Below are positions 11,101-22,812 of a stretch of DNA of 64,000 bases, piece by piece; the first letter of the stretch is position 1; each line of letters starts with the position of its first letter. The stretch comes from Euptelea pleiosperma (taxonomy: Eukaryota; Streptophyta; Magnoliopsida; Ranunculales; Eupteleaceae). The position numbers and the translations under genes are program-made. A model generated the notes under the pieces. The model did not search any database. It was given only the letters and a program-made list of their open reading frames with translations, and was not told the origin of the DNA. The stretch spans positions 28,713,913 through 28,777,912 of the forward strand of contig CM068547.1 of the NCBI GenBank assembly GCA_035048495.1. Reading direction: 5' to 3'.

Positions 11101-14100
11101 ATAACATTATATGGTATACCATAGGAGAACTCATCCCGCAAGTAGGGGTGTAAATGGGCTGGTCTGGGCCTGGTATTTGTAAAAAATTATATTGGCCTGA
11201 GCCCAACCCCAAAGCCTGGTATGATGTAATTCAAGTTCAGGTCCAAAAGCTCTCATGGACTTGCTCGCTACGTCCATACCCCTACGTAACCCAAGTCCTC
11301 CTACTAGAACTCAACTGGTAATAGAGACTTACTAATTTTCTTAAAATAGTCCTATTTTAAAAAGGAAACAAGTAATAGCTTAATTCCTAACTAAATCCAA
11401 TCCAAATAAGGAAAGTATATTAGTAAACTAATATTATTAGTGGTTGCTGATATCAGCCTCCTAACCATCCCCATTTGCTAGACAAGTCTCTTATGTTAAG
11501 GAGACTGATAAGATGCTGCACGTAATACCTCTTGGTTCTTTCGGCTGTATCACTAGAGCATATTGGTCACATCCCATAAGTTTACAAATTTGGCATTACA
11601 ATCTTGTGCACGAGGCCTGGTATAAGCAATATAAAGAATAATTGAACTTGCTAGCCTGGCTAGTTTCGACCAACCACAAACAGCTTTATGTATGTGACTT
11701 TGCATCTTGAATGGCTATTATTCAACTGTGTCTCATTTGCATATGTAACTCCCAATAATTTATGTGTTCGTTACTCAGTTCTTCACACTTCTTTAGATGT
11801 TTGAGTCTCACATCCACTCCATGTTCCCTGTCCATTGCTACTTAAAATTTTGTGGAGTTTTTGTGATGTTCATGTTTCTGAATTAAGTTGTTTTGCAAAA
11901 AATGGTAAATTTGTTATTCCATAAAATAATAGGTCCTTAAAATTCTGGATTTCCTTGTTAATTAAATTTTTTTTCAGAATTAAATTCCCAAATTTATTCC
12001 CATTACGTTTGACAAAATTATAATGTGATATTTTTCAAAAATAATTTTTTTTTTTGCAATAATAATTAATTTTACAAATCATGTTTCTTTTTGGTGGGTT
12101 ACAAATCATGTTAAGATATTTACAAGGGAAATGATACCCTAGGTTGACTCGAGGGAAGTAGGGAACTAAATATCATAGATGACCTTGTTATGGTCAGGCA
12201 TTCCTTTGGTCAAGGGGTGCTTCTCTTGGTCAACGATTTTAACCAATACAAGTCATCTTAGGAGATCATGCTCCTATTACTGAAACAATTTCTGAATTAA
12301 TTAATGCTATGTCATAAATGTGTGTGCCCAATACGAGTACTCGAATGAAAGCTTTCAAATATGGCGAGTTGGGTGGCCTTCAAACCTCTTCTACCGCTTA
12401 TTCCTTCTTCAATCCCGCTGCATCTAGCCTGTAGGCTTCTCCAGCCAACCATTCCCACGGATTCTGATCTGATTCTATCTTCTGGCTAAGCGGCAAGAGA
12501 GCTTGGTTTTGGAAGTGGGTTCAGGAGTGAGTTTTTGTTTACAGGCAAAGAAAGCTTCAAAACAGATTCATATTCTCAAGAATATTACTTGATATTTGAT
12601 TCACATTTGAAACAATACCCAACATGGGCAATGTTATGGTACATTTTGTTTAATGTAAATCAAATCAAATATCATGCAAAAAGACTAATAAAAGTATAAA
12701 ATAATGTGCGCATCTATTGGTGTTCTTTTTCTTTTTCATAAAAATAAAACAACCCACCCTTGGTACTAGTCACACTAGTTTCCCCTAGTTTAGAATGTCT
12801 GCACCATGCTTGCTTGTTCTAATCATGTGCCATCGTTGTTGGAGTGTGTTGTTTGGCTGTGGCCAGCACTCCGCCTTTGTTGGACCCGTGGACCCTTTAA
12901 TATATATTATTCTCCCTTTAACAACTTAAGCTTTTAGAGTGGAGTGACGTCAACATGGTATCAGAGCAGGAGTAGGTTGCAGGTTTGAGTCCTCGGCAAA
13001 GTGTTGAAGGAGGGTGTTGTTTGGCCGTGTGGCCAACACTCCACATCTCTTGGACCCATGGACGTTAAACAACCGTTACCCCAAAAGATCGACTCAGTAG
13101 GAAGGTTTGAACATGTGACCTCCCAGGCATCACACCCTCTGGGGAACGTTGTTTCGCCGTCTTTACCCAACAGATCGACGTTGGGGAAAGGCGAAACAAC
13201 TATGTATACTAACGGGTCGTCGGACCAACACAACACGTGCGCGGGAACAAACCATCCGCTAACATGATATACATTATTACACCTCCCTCTAACATCTTAT
13301 GCTTTTAGAGTGGAGTGGTTGTCAACGGCTATAAATGAGTGTTGTAAGGTGGGGGATGCTGCATAAATCGAACTTCAATGCATTTCATCATTCATATGGG
13401 GTAAGCGGTTATTGGAGCTGAACTTATTACACATTCCGCAACACCAAAGGCAAATAACATTGTTGTGGGGAAGTATTTTGTCAGTGTATACCACATATTA
13501 ATTGATTATGGAATTAGTGGCATTCTTATTGATAGGATATGTGCTCAAATAACCTCGTCATAATATAATCAAATAAGTTTTGTATTTCCATAATCTATTA
13601 TGCGCTATTTAATAGCTATATAATTTATTAACACATACATGCACAAAACATAAGTAGCAGCATACTTGTAATTCATCCTGCATCCTCCAGTTTGAGGAAA
13701 ACTTATTTGATAACCGGTGTCTGTTAATGAGTTAAATTATCGTGTCCATGTTACATGTCTTTTTCAATTGGAACTCTGCCTATATGGTACCTTGGTGATT
13801 CACCTGTTTAGCATTGCTTCTTTTACCCTTATTTACTATTTGGGTATATTAAATAAATGATTCCATTTATAATGATATAATGGACAACCCACATGTTACT
13901 CTGAGTTACATGCACAAGTTGTGCTTAACCCCACCATTAGCAAACATGAACGTCTACGTTGATCAATTATATATTTCTACCTTTACTTCAACCTGTTATG
14001 TCCAAATTATTAATCTTTAATATTCTTCAATCTATGTATGATTGGGGAAATCATATTGCAGAAGTACAATCCCTAACAGCACTTTCTGTATATTTCATTT

Positions 14101-17100
14101 CACACAAATGTTAGAAACATGACCCTCTGCAATGGGATCCCCATTGGAAGACTGTAAAATCAACAACCATTATTTTTGGGTATCAGGATGTGCTTATAAG
14201 AGCAGTTAATGACTTGTCAAGGATGAAGTTGGAAGTTTTTTCGTACCAAGATTTTAATGAAGTTGTTCCGTTCCAATAGTTACATAGGTAGTAGATCACA
14301 TTTATGTACTTAACGGTAGGCTACCATCCATGAGTACCCATAGTTGCTAGAGAGGGAATATGGATGCAAGAGATGGCGCGAGAAGTGAAATGAGAAATGA
14401 CCCCTATAAATTTTACCTGATATGGAAAGCAGGAAACTTACGGGGAAACAACATTGACAAACAGGTATAATATGATAGGGAAACACATGTCATGTAGAAC
14501 TCCCTAAAGGCCTAAACCATCCTTGGAGTAAATCTTCTTGATTTTGGCTTTCTTGAGAGAGAGAACCTAGACACCTTTTACTTGATTGGTAAAGTTGGAT
14601 TGGAAATCCATGGTGTAAAATACCTTAAGTGTAGCAAATTATCTCTCCTTTCAGAATGTTTAGTGCAATCTATTTGTTGATCTCTTTCTTTCTTGTTTGA
14701 TCTCTTGATTCTCTTTTTGCTCTTTCATTTTGATCCTCCAGATATCCTTCGGTGTTCAACCAAATTTTCCAACGAATCTCAAGTTATCTGAAACTTTTCA
14801 TAGCATTTTCTATTTCTATAACCAAGGCCCCAATAGGTTTACAGATTGGGCTGAGTTTATGGAATTCCTTTTACCATTTTCAGTACAACTGCTAATATTA
14901 CCACAATCTGATGATGTTTTTGCAGGTTCATATACTTATTCATTGCTATCGGAGTGATACTTTTCGTCATATCTTGTTTTGGCTGTATCGGAGCTGTAAG
15001 CAGGAACGGGTGCTGCCTGACTTGTGTATCCTGGCTTCTTACTTCTTTTTTTCTTATTTAATTTAAATTAAACTTTTGTTGTTTTGGATTAGTGTGTCTG
15101 TGTGTTTGTGAGTAACCAGAACCGGGTTTTGCCTGATTCACATATCCTGGTTTATCAAGTATTCTTGTCTTATTTGGTTTTGGCCACACAGACACAACAA
15201 CCAGCCGTGCCCCTTTATTTTTTTTTTCTTTTCGAAATTCAACAATTTTACTGGTGTCTTATGTCTGCTTACAAGGAATCCTTCTCACACACACACGTCC
15301 CATCAGCTGTGCCCCCCTTTTTTTTTTCTTTTTCTAAATTTCAACAATTTTACTAGTGTCTTATGGCTGCTTACAAGGAATTCTTCTCACGCATTGCGGG
15401 ATAGTAAAGGGTGTATTTTCATCTATGTAACTGGGAGTCCATTTTCTAAGACTTAGCTTTGTCGAACAATGTGTTTTATTCATGAGACACATACCCACTT
15501 ACCAAAGAAATATTTAATTTATTTAAAGAATTTGGTTTTAGCTATCATTTATATATTGTTTTAATGATTTTAATGTAATCAACTTATCTAAATCAAGGTT
15601 TTAAATTTCGATGTCCAGGTATATTTCGACCTCCCGGGAAAGGGAAATTTTCAACACAAAATGGAAAAATGCATTTTTTTGGGAAATGTTGGAAATATTA
15701 GGGAAATTTTGTTGAAACCTTAGGAAATGATAAAGCAAGCATGAAAACACACCCATAAATCATAAAATTATAAAAAAAAAAAAAAAAGCCAACCATATGG
15801 AGTGTGGAAATGAATGTTCATGGCGTTTTGTTGAATACTGAAGTAGGTATCTGAAAGCCTGATAGTAGAAGACAATTGAAATTACACATGAAATTGATTA
15901 TAAATGACATATTAAGTATATTATATCAAATTAAGTGTACATGACATATAACAAATGAGGTCACAACCACAGAGAAAATGTGTGCCAAGGGCGGTCGCAC
16001 CAAACTTTGTATGAGGCCTGTTCCCATACAAGCCTAGCTCATTTATAAGCTAACGCATATATATACGAGTGATATATTGATTAATGGCAGAAGAGTTGCT
16101 ATACTGGGAAAATCCCAGGGATGGACCTTCTTTTAAGGTCAATTATATCAGTTGGCAAGGCTTGCAACAAGTTATTAGCACTTCTAAGGTCCACAGTCCA
16201 CACCGTTGGATGGTCATCAAGGTTCAAGTGATGTGAATCTCAAGAACCATATAACGACATGGATTTATTAAATGCTAACAGCAACAATGCTCATTTATAA
16301 ATGTCCAAATTCCCAACCACATATATTATAAAATATTAATAAGAGTTGTTGATGTAGACTAGGTAAGATATTGGCTATCAGAAGGATATAGATTAGGTCC
16401 TTAACAAGAAAAGAAAGAAAGATATAGATTAGGTACATATGGTAGTACCAAAAAAACTTCGTTGCCCACCTATGGACATCAAATGTTGATGTTCACCAAC
16501 AAAAATGTCATGTGGCACACTCTTTCAGGCCAACTGACCCCATGAATGTTTAGCCTGCCCCTTTGTATAGACGTACACAACAAAAATATCCTAATTGGTG
16601 ATTTCTAACCATTTAATTTGAGTACCACAAAAAATGCATAAATCTGGTTTTTCTTTTTTTTCCTTCTGTCTAAATTCTCGACGAAATAATGCAAAATCTC
16701 TCTTGCAATTGTAAGATTTCTAACAAAAAACACTGAAATTAATAGTAATTTCATGTGAAATTTTGCAAAACTAACATATTGGTTGACTTCCATTTCAGTT
16801 TCCTGGGAAATGGAAATATTTCGCGAAATTTTCACGAAATTTAATGCCTTAATCTAATACATTTGTATAGTTGACATGAACTAAAGTCCTTCAAAAAATA
16901 TACATCTTGTAATCAGCTTATCTAAATACATTTGAATAGTTAACATGAACTAAAGTATTTTAAAAAATATCTCTCGACGTATGAAATAAATTGTATAGAC
17001 ATGTTTGGTGTATCGTCTGTGGGGGTTAGTGTGTCTAAGCTAACACTTGGTGTCAGTGTTGGACACATACACATATTCGTATCTTTGTTACATAGATATT

Positions 17101-20100
17101 CATCATTTCCCCTCAAATTCCTTTGAGTACCCTCTCTACCTTATATGTTCTCTCCTTGACTCAAAACTATTCAGGCGTCAAATATGTACCATGCTTTTTG
17201 TGCTTTAGTTTCTTGACTTATGGTTTCCTTAAAACCAACACAGTATTCTTTATTGATAATCTTGCTGATTTTAGTAGAGCTGGGATGTGCCGCATTCATA
17301 TTCTTCGACAAGAGCTGGCAAGAAGTGAGTGTAACCTTATCAGGTTGCTTTCTTCTTTGTTGGATCATAAACTTAGCTATCTAACTATTGGCATATATGG
17401 CCTTTGCAGGCAATTCCAACTGACAAAACTGGAGATTTTGAGATGATCTATAGTTTTCTGAAGGAGAACTGGAAAATTGCAAAGTGGGTTGCTCTAGGAG
17501 CTGTTATTTTGGAGGTAAACATGACAGCCATATCCTCTCATTATGGTTATTTATTTTCTTTTACCAACACTGCACAGATATGAGGGAGTTCACACGTCAC
17601 ACTGCATGCATTGATCATTTCTTAGATACATACGTTGCCTTTCCCATTTTGATTGCAACTTCCCGACCAGCAATCTATTGCATACAGGTTTGTTTCTCTC
17701 TGTCTATAAAAGGGAAAGAAAGGAAATAGTTCTTTGAGAAGCACTCATACTAAACTCTATTATGTGTAGACAAATGTTTAAGCGTGTTTTAATTTTTTGT
17801 TTTTTTTGATAAGTCAAGAAAAAATATATTAATAACTATAAAGAGATCGAGAAGATTGAGAAGTACAAGAAGAATGTTTTAAATATTTTATTATACCTTC
17901 CTCTCAATCTAAGATGATGGGTGCAAAATTCCATAACAGTATACAACCTTCTTTACACCATCTTCTTTACTTTAGCTGCTGCTTAGCTTGAATATTTGAC
18001 TGCAAAAATGAACAATAATAACTCTACCTTTTTTCCTTGTCAAATGACTTGAGCAACATATTTGCTTTCTTCGATACCTTAGATAACCCTCAACGTTACA
18101 AGCATAATACCTGGAGGCCTAGTCATAATACATTCGTTAGTCCGGCATGTACTCTATTGATAGCTCCCACATGGCTTAACGACTTCCACAATGTAATGTG
18201 ATCCATCTTTTCAAAGTCTTGAGTCCTGAGCTATTGCGATTCCGATAATCCTGAATCATAATAAAGAAAACCCTCGTTCCAATGTACATAGAAGGATGCG
18301 CTTTTGCATTAGCAAGCATTTTTGCTAGTTATTTTCTCATTCCATTATTTGTTATTGGGAGATTTAGGTATAGTGCTAGATTGACAAATGGTCTAGTTTG
18401 TGCACTTGTTGTCCTGGTCACAGTGTAGATATGTACTACAACTTTTTTTTCTTGATATGTATGTACACCGATGTTGCATGGACTCTTCTAAACGAGTGAA
18501 GTACCCATGTCGGACTCTGACACAATACGGATTCTGGTGCGATACTTCAAATTCTCTTTTGTTTTTTCTTTGCTTACTTGCAAGAAACTAATAAACTTTT
18601 GCCGTAGGGCATAGGCTATGAGTTCTATCTTTTACAATTGCAGTTTTCTATGCAAAAAATATGACATTAAGTATATGTATTCTTTTGTTTATAGGCGTAT
18701 GAAACAAATTATTAGATATCCTATCACATTATCCTCATTATTATATGATAAAACAATTACTTTGTGTCCTTTGTCGCATTATTGCAAAGTATACTAGCAA
18801 GTTTTCGAATCCTATTTTCCAAGGTTCGCCGAGTTGGAACTCCACACCCCGTGTCACTCTGACACCTGTATCTGTATCAATGCAACATAGACTATAAGTC
18901 TATAACCCTTTTCCCTCTTATTCGACATTTTCCCTCTTGTTCTATGTGTTACACTTCCATGTGGATCCTTTTTGCCGGGGGTGGATTTCTAGATATTTCA
19001 GGCACCGACTTTGCCATTAGTACGATGAACACTGAATTACTCCTCTAGGAATCTTGAATGCTTGCATCTATATGTCCCTATGGTGGATGCTAGGCAAATG
19101 GATGGCTACGATGGAGTAGTGCATGGTATTTCCCTTGTTACACTAGATGATCATTACCCTTACTGTGCCACGCTTATGCATTGAGTGATCTGGACCATCC
19201 AACAACGGTTGCTATCGAGTAGATCTCCTAGTTTAAAAATCAATCTGATCTGATGATCAACCACCAAATCAATCTTTGGATTGTTGAAAACACTGCAATT
19301 GCTTGGACGAGTGGGATCGATCGATCATCTTGCTTTTTCTCTCAGTAGGAGATCTTTCGGGATGCCTGATTGATTGGGTAGTCCAGGTAAATGCGCACAT
19401 GCAGCATTTTTTTGTGTTAGGAGCATGTAGCACTATAAGTTGTGTTTTACAAACTTAACTGAAGGTTGAACCAGATAAAGGGCAGATCCAGTATTTTCAA
19501 ATTTCACCTAACCTGCAACCCGATTCAACTGTCTGATCCCAGTACTTTTTAGAAAACTTTCGTCCAGTTCAGCTGTTTGGTATATGAATCAAACTGTGAA
19601 CGGTTTTTTGGGTTTCCAGGTTGTGGACGAGTCACTGATTCTGGAATCAGCTCAAACTGGATTGTCCAATCCATTCTTTCCGAAAGATCAACTATGAGAT
19701 ATATTTGTTCCACATATAAGAATCAGTAATTTGCCAATGCAGTGCTTGGATTTCTGCATCCATGATCGTGCTTTAAATGTTTACGATATCTATTCCACTA
19801 TCCCAATAAATTGGATAATCATTACCCGTGAATGTGCAGGCACTGGTGTTCTTGTTAGCACTTGTCGTCAGGGCAGCAAACAAACCAACAGATTATGACA
19901 GCGACGATGAGTACATGGCCCCGAGGTCTGGAATTCGGCAGCCATTGATAAACAGGCAGGGACCTCCTGCAACAGGGGTGCCTGTAGCTGGCGCTCTCGA
20001 CCAGCGGCCAGTCAGGAATGACGCTTGGAGCACACGGCTGAGGGAAAAGGTGGGACCCAGCTATGTGTGTTTCATTCAAAAATAAGAAAAAACCTAAAGT

Positions 20101-20333
20101 AGGCCCAACTGGTAGATATCTTTGAACAGTCTACCAAGTGGGTACCTTAGGTTTACTATTTATAATTGAATTCTTGCATTATTCTTATATCTAATCGTTA
20201 GCTATTCTTTGTTGCCTATAACCAGTATGGACTTGATACGTCAGAGTTCACGTACAACCCCTCCGAGTCCAACAGGTTCCAACAAACAGCAGCACAGCCA
20301 ACAGAGGAAAGGAGCCGTTGCACCATAATGTGA
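8140..20333 (+). CDS. TOM2A: TOM2A-like tetraspanin, complete, six exons
   Basis: Four-pass membrane protein of the plant tetraspanin/TOM2A family. In Arabidopsis TOM2A is a membrane host factor named for its role in tobamovirus multiplication. Exons: 8140-8378, 14926-15025, 17244-17324, 17410-17514, 19840-20049 and 20226-20333. All junctions are GT-AG and the frame is kept throughout, giving 280 residues, the family's usual size. Membrane segments fall at about residues 12-34, 81-103, 114-134 and 166-187. The GCCGCC-type cysteine set is reduced, as in this subfamily. The tail (DYDSDDEY, RQPLINRQ, SEFTYNPSES) is hydrophilic and ends in CTIM, a CaaX box that suggests farnesylation. The ATG at 8140 begins MACRGCLECL, the conserved start. 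Intron 1 is 6.5 kb and hosts a Helitron-like element and a TRIM. Identity is very likely; function is inferred from the family. Confidence 0.93.
8988..9430 (+). mobile_element. Helitron-like non-autonomous element, two monomers
   Basis: Begins TCTATATAACAAAAC after an A (8987) and ends CTAG before a T (9431), the A|T insertion typical of Helitrons. Ten bases before CTAG is a GTGCC-GTG-GGCAC hairpin (9404-9416), matching the Helitron 3' end layout. A second TCTATATAACAAAAC start occurs at 9257, so the copy is a head-to-tail dimer. It lies inside intron 1 of the tetraspanin gene. Confidence 0.65.
9431..12836. other. intron 1 interior, no gene or clear element seen
   Basis: Long intronic sequence of ordinary AT-rich composition. 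Parts of 10120-11040 are less AT-rich and may be an old retroelement remnant, but I see no recognisable domain or terminal repeat. Confidence 0.45.
12837..13326 (+). mobile_element. TRIM (miniature LTR retrotransposon)
   Basis: LTR 1 spans 12837-12955 (119 bp), starting TGTTG and ending CAACA. It is followed at once by TGGTATCAGAGC (12956-12967), the primer site complementary to initiator tRNA-Met. LTR 2 begins at 13002 (TGTTGAAGG) and ends near 13326 (GTCAAC), so the interior is only 46 bp. LTR 2 is interrupted by foreign sequence at about 13071-13262 that has its own GTTGTTTCGCC/GGCGAAACAAC inverted repeat. No protein is encoded. Lies in intron 1 of the tetraspanin gene. Confidence 0.7.
13327..14925. 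other. end of intron 1, no feature seen
   Basis: AT-rich intronic sequence. A pyrimidine-rich stretch and TTTTTGCAG acceptor close it at 14925. Confidence 0.5.
15196..15395 (+). repeat. tandem duplication of about 95 bp in intron 2
   Basis: Two consecutive copies share a GTGCCCC-then-poly-T head, TTCAACAATTTTACT, GTGTCTTATG and GCTTACAAGGAAT. The first runs about 15196-15295 and the second about 15306-15395. A short (AC)n tract sits between them. Confidence 0.75.
16440..16870. repeat. degenerate foldback-family fragment in intron 2
   Basis: Contains the CATGAATGTTTAGCC and TGGTGATTTCTAACC words of the window's main foldback family, but only one arm is clear. Confidence 0.4.
17800..17890 (-). 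repeat. possible LINE 3' tail fragment
   Basis: The poly-T plus GATAAG motif followed by AATATATTAATA resembles the reversed 3' end of the LINE at 32580. Only about 90 bp is present, in intron 4 of the tetraspanin gene. Confidence 0.35.
18480..18920 (+). repeat. unclassified element, ATGTTGCAT ends
   Basis: Begins ATGTTGCATGGACTC and ends ATGCAACAT, a short inverted terminus. Internal words (CACATTATCCTCATTATTAT, GAGTTCTATC, GTTTATAGGCGTA) recur inverted at 59830-60250, so this is a two-copy family here. No coding capacity. Lies in intron 4 of the tetraspanin gene. Confidence 0.5.
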
Positions 20334-21848
20334 TAATTTATGTGTTTTTCTGGGTTTGCTCAATTTCGAGGAGCGTTGGTTTAGAAAAAAAAAACAGATT
20401 TCGCTAGACATTGGTGTGCAAACTTCGGATTTTCACAAATTTTCCTTTTTTTTCTTTGGGGCGTGTAGAATACACATTTTCAGCAGCTTTATGTATCCAA
20501 TTTGATTTCTTCTAGAAAACAAAATCTTTGTTTTTTTCAGAAGCAATTCCTTACGTTAGGAAGAAATCAATGCTTCACTGCTGCTACTCTTATCCGTATA
20601 CCATGGCTATTAAGTGGCAGGGAAGTCGATTAGAATCTTACTACAGAAGAGTGGAGACACTGGGACAATGGTACACTTGACTTGCACCACAACCACCAAA
20701 TTCTGAAGTGGATGGTCATGGTGATGGTGGTGGTGATGGTGGTGAGTCACTTATATTGAGCATTTGGTTTTAATCATTTTTTTTTGCCATGCCTAGGATA
20801 TATTATTAAGGCTACAATATAAATGAGGAAATTTTAGATTTTTAAAACTTTTTTTTTCTCTGAGTGTAGACTGTGCTCTTGAAAATCGACTTTTTAACAT
20901 CTTTAGAAAATTAATTTTTTTACTTCTGAGTTTTCAAAGGCCAATATCTTTAAAAATATATGTTGGTTTGTAGTAAAAAAAATTGGAAAATGGATTCAAT
21001 AGATGGTGTGTTTTAAAACCTGGAACCCGATCCAGTTCGAACTGGATCGAGTGATCCAGATCGGGATCGACCCCAACAGATCTGAAAGATATTGGGTTTT
21101 TCTTGCCAGGATTGTTCAGATCGGGGTGATCCGGACCAGGATTGGCTACCATAGATCCTGAAATTTTGAACTGTGCCTGGAACCAGATTGGCTATGAACC
21201 AGTGAATTGTGATCTGGGTCGGAGATCAGCGTTGACTTAGATTTTTGAATGTTTCTAAAACATTGTTAGGATCCTAAATGTTAGGACTTAAGCTTTCCGA
21301 ACTTCTATCAGAATCAACCCTACGTCGCGTGTACGGGGAAAGGGCTACTTGGGTATACGCTCAAAAACGGGGAAAGGGCTACTTGGGTATACGCTCAAAA
21401 AGAGAAAGTAGGGAAATAGGGGTACTGGAAAGAAATGATAGGGCCCCTAACAGAGTGAGAAAATTGGGGTACCAGAGTGAAAGCCACCCCACCCTACCCC
21501 ACCCCAGAGTGGGTCACCATGGACGTCGGCCTTGGAAGTGTGGTAGAATGTTAAGATCCTGAAAGTTAAGAATTAAGCTTTCCGCATTTCTATCTCCTCG
21601 GTGCTTTTGTATTGGTTTGTATTGGTTTGGGTCTTAACAAACAATGGAGTACCTCTGTTTGATCAACCGGTTGAGTCCGACAAACCATCCAGTAAGCCAG
21701 CTTGGGTTAAAAACACTTTATTATTACAAACGATCCATTAGCTTTCCGTGGCATTAGCTTTAGGTTGGAGGGTGGGTTGTGATATCCTTCGATCAGTCTA
21801 ATTATTGGGCTATATCCCATCCAAGGGATGGCCCACTGATTGGATAAT
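20334..21848. other. 3' flank of the tetraspanin gene and spacer
   Basis: The 3' untranslated region probably covers the first 200 bp or so. 20700-20750 is a degenerate (GGTGAT)n tract. 20990-21240 consists of GATCC/GGATC word repeats without a gene. Confidence 0.45.
21333..21400 (+). repeat. perfect 34-bp tandem duplication
   Basis: Two identical 34-bp units, 21333-21366 and 21367-21400, each starting ACGGGGAAAGGGC. Perfect identity points to a recent event. Confidence 0.9.
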
Positions 21849-21849
21849 C

Positions 21850-22171
21850 TCGAGTAAGACTTGCCTGACCACCCACAATATAAGCCTCGTGGAAATTTAT
21901 TAGAGGATACTGACCGTATAGATGTTTGACCAATCCGTAAGTGGACCTACAAACCAAAAATCAGCCTGATTAGTGATTTCAAACGTTTGGATATTTGTAC
22001 GGAAATAATGGTAAATAATGCTCAAATTCCTACGGTTAAAATCAACCATGATTTTGGGTTTGTAGGTCCACCTAGCTAGGGATTGGCCAAACATCTATAC
22101 GGTCAGTGTCCTCTAATAAATTGCCACGTGGCTTATTTGTGGGTGGTCAGGCAAGTCTTACTCGACAATCT
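21850..22171. mobile_element. foldback MITE
   Basis: Begins CGAGTAAGACTTGCCTGACC and ends with the inverse GGTCAGGCAAGTCTTACTCG. The arms continue with GTGGGTGG, the CACGTGG word, GACCGTAT and AGGTCCACCT, pairing over more than 100 bp. Flanks GATAATCT and GACAATCT could be a decayed target duplication. Confidence 0.7.
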
Positions 22172-22389
22172 CTGTTGAATGAATTAGTGAGCAAGTGTTG
22201 ATCCTGATCTGTCTGATTATTGGTCTATGATCCACCCAAGGTTTGGCTCACCGATTGGACAATTTCTGTTGAATGTATGGAGGTGTAGGCCACTAGGGGC
22301 ATCCGCATCATTCTCAAATCTTAATGGTCACATATATGATCTCCAGGATGGAAAATTTCATGTCCCCCACCCCAAAGGAGGAGTGGAAT

Positions 22390-22700
22390 TTTTCTGACAA
22401 CCCACAATATGAGCCACGTGGTACACTCTTAGAGGACGATGACTGTATGGATGTTTAGCCAATCCCTATATGGACCTACGGACCAAAAATCAGCCTGACA
22501 GTGATTTCAAACCTTTGCATCTTTGTACCACAAATAATGGTCGATAATGCTCAAATTTGACGGTTAAAAATCAACCCATGAAAATGACTCCAATCCAACG
22601 CTTAGAAACCACTAATTAGGTTAAGTTTTCGTATATATGTCTATCTAGGGTTGGGTCAAGAATATGCCACGTGGCTCACATTGTGGGCGCTAAGTAAATT
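22390..22700. mobile_element. foldback MITE just upstream of the PPR gene
   Basis: Inverted arms (ACCCACAATATGAGCCACGT and ACGTGGCTCACATTGTGGG) enclose the usual ATCAGCCTGA core. It ends about 115 bp before the PPR start codon, so it probably forms part of the promoter region. Confidence 0.65.
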
Positions 22701-22812
22701 TGCTCACCGGCGGCGGACAGCAAAGTTCTACTCCCCCAAGAGGTGAATATATCATCTCAATCTGGCCATTTTGTTGCCGAGGGAGGGAGAGAGGGAGGGA
22801 GGGAGGGAGGGG

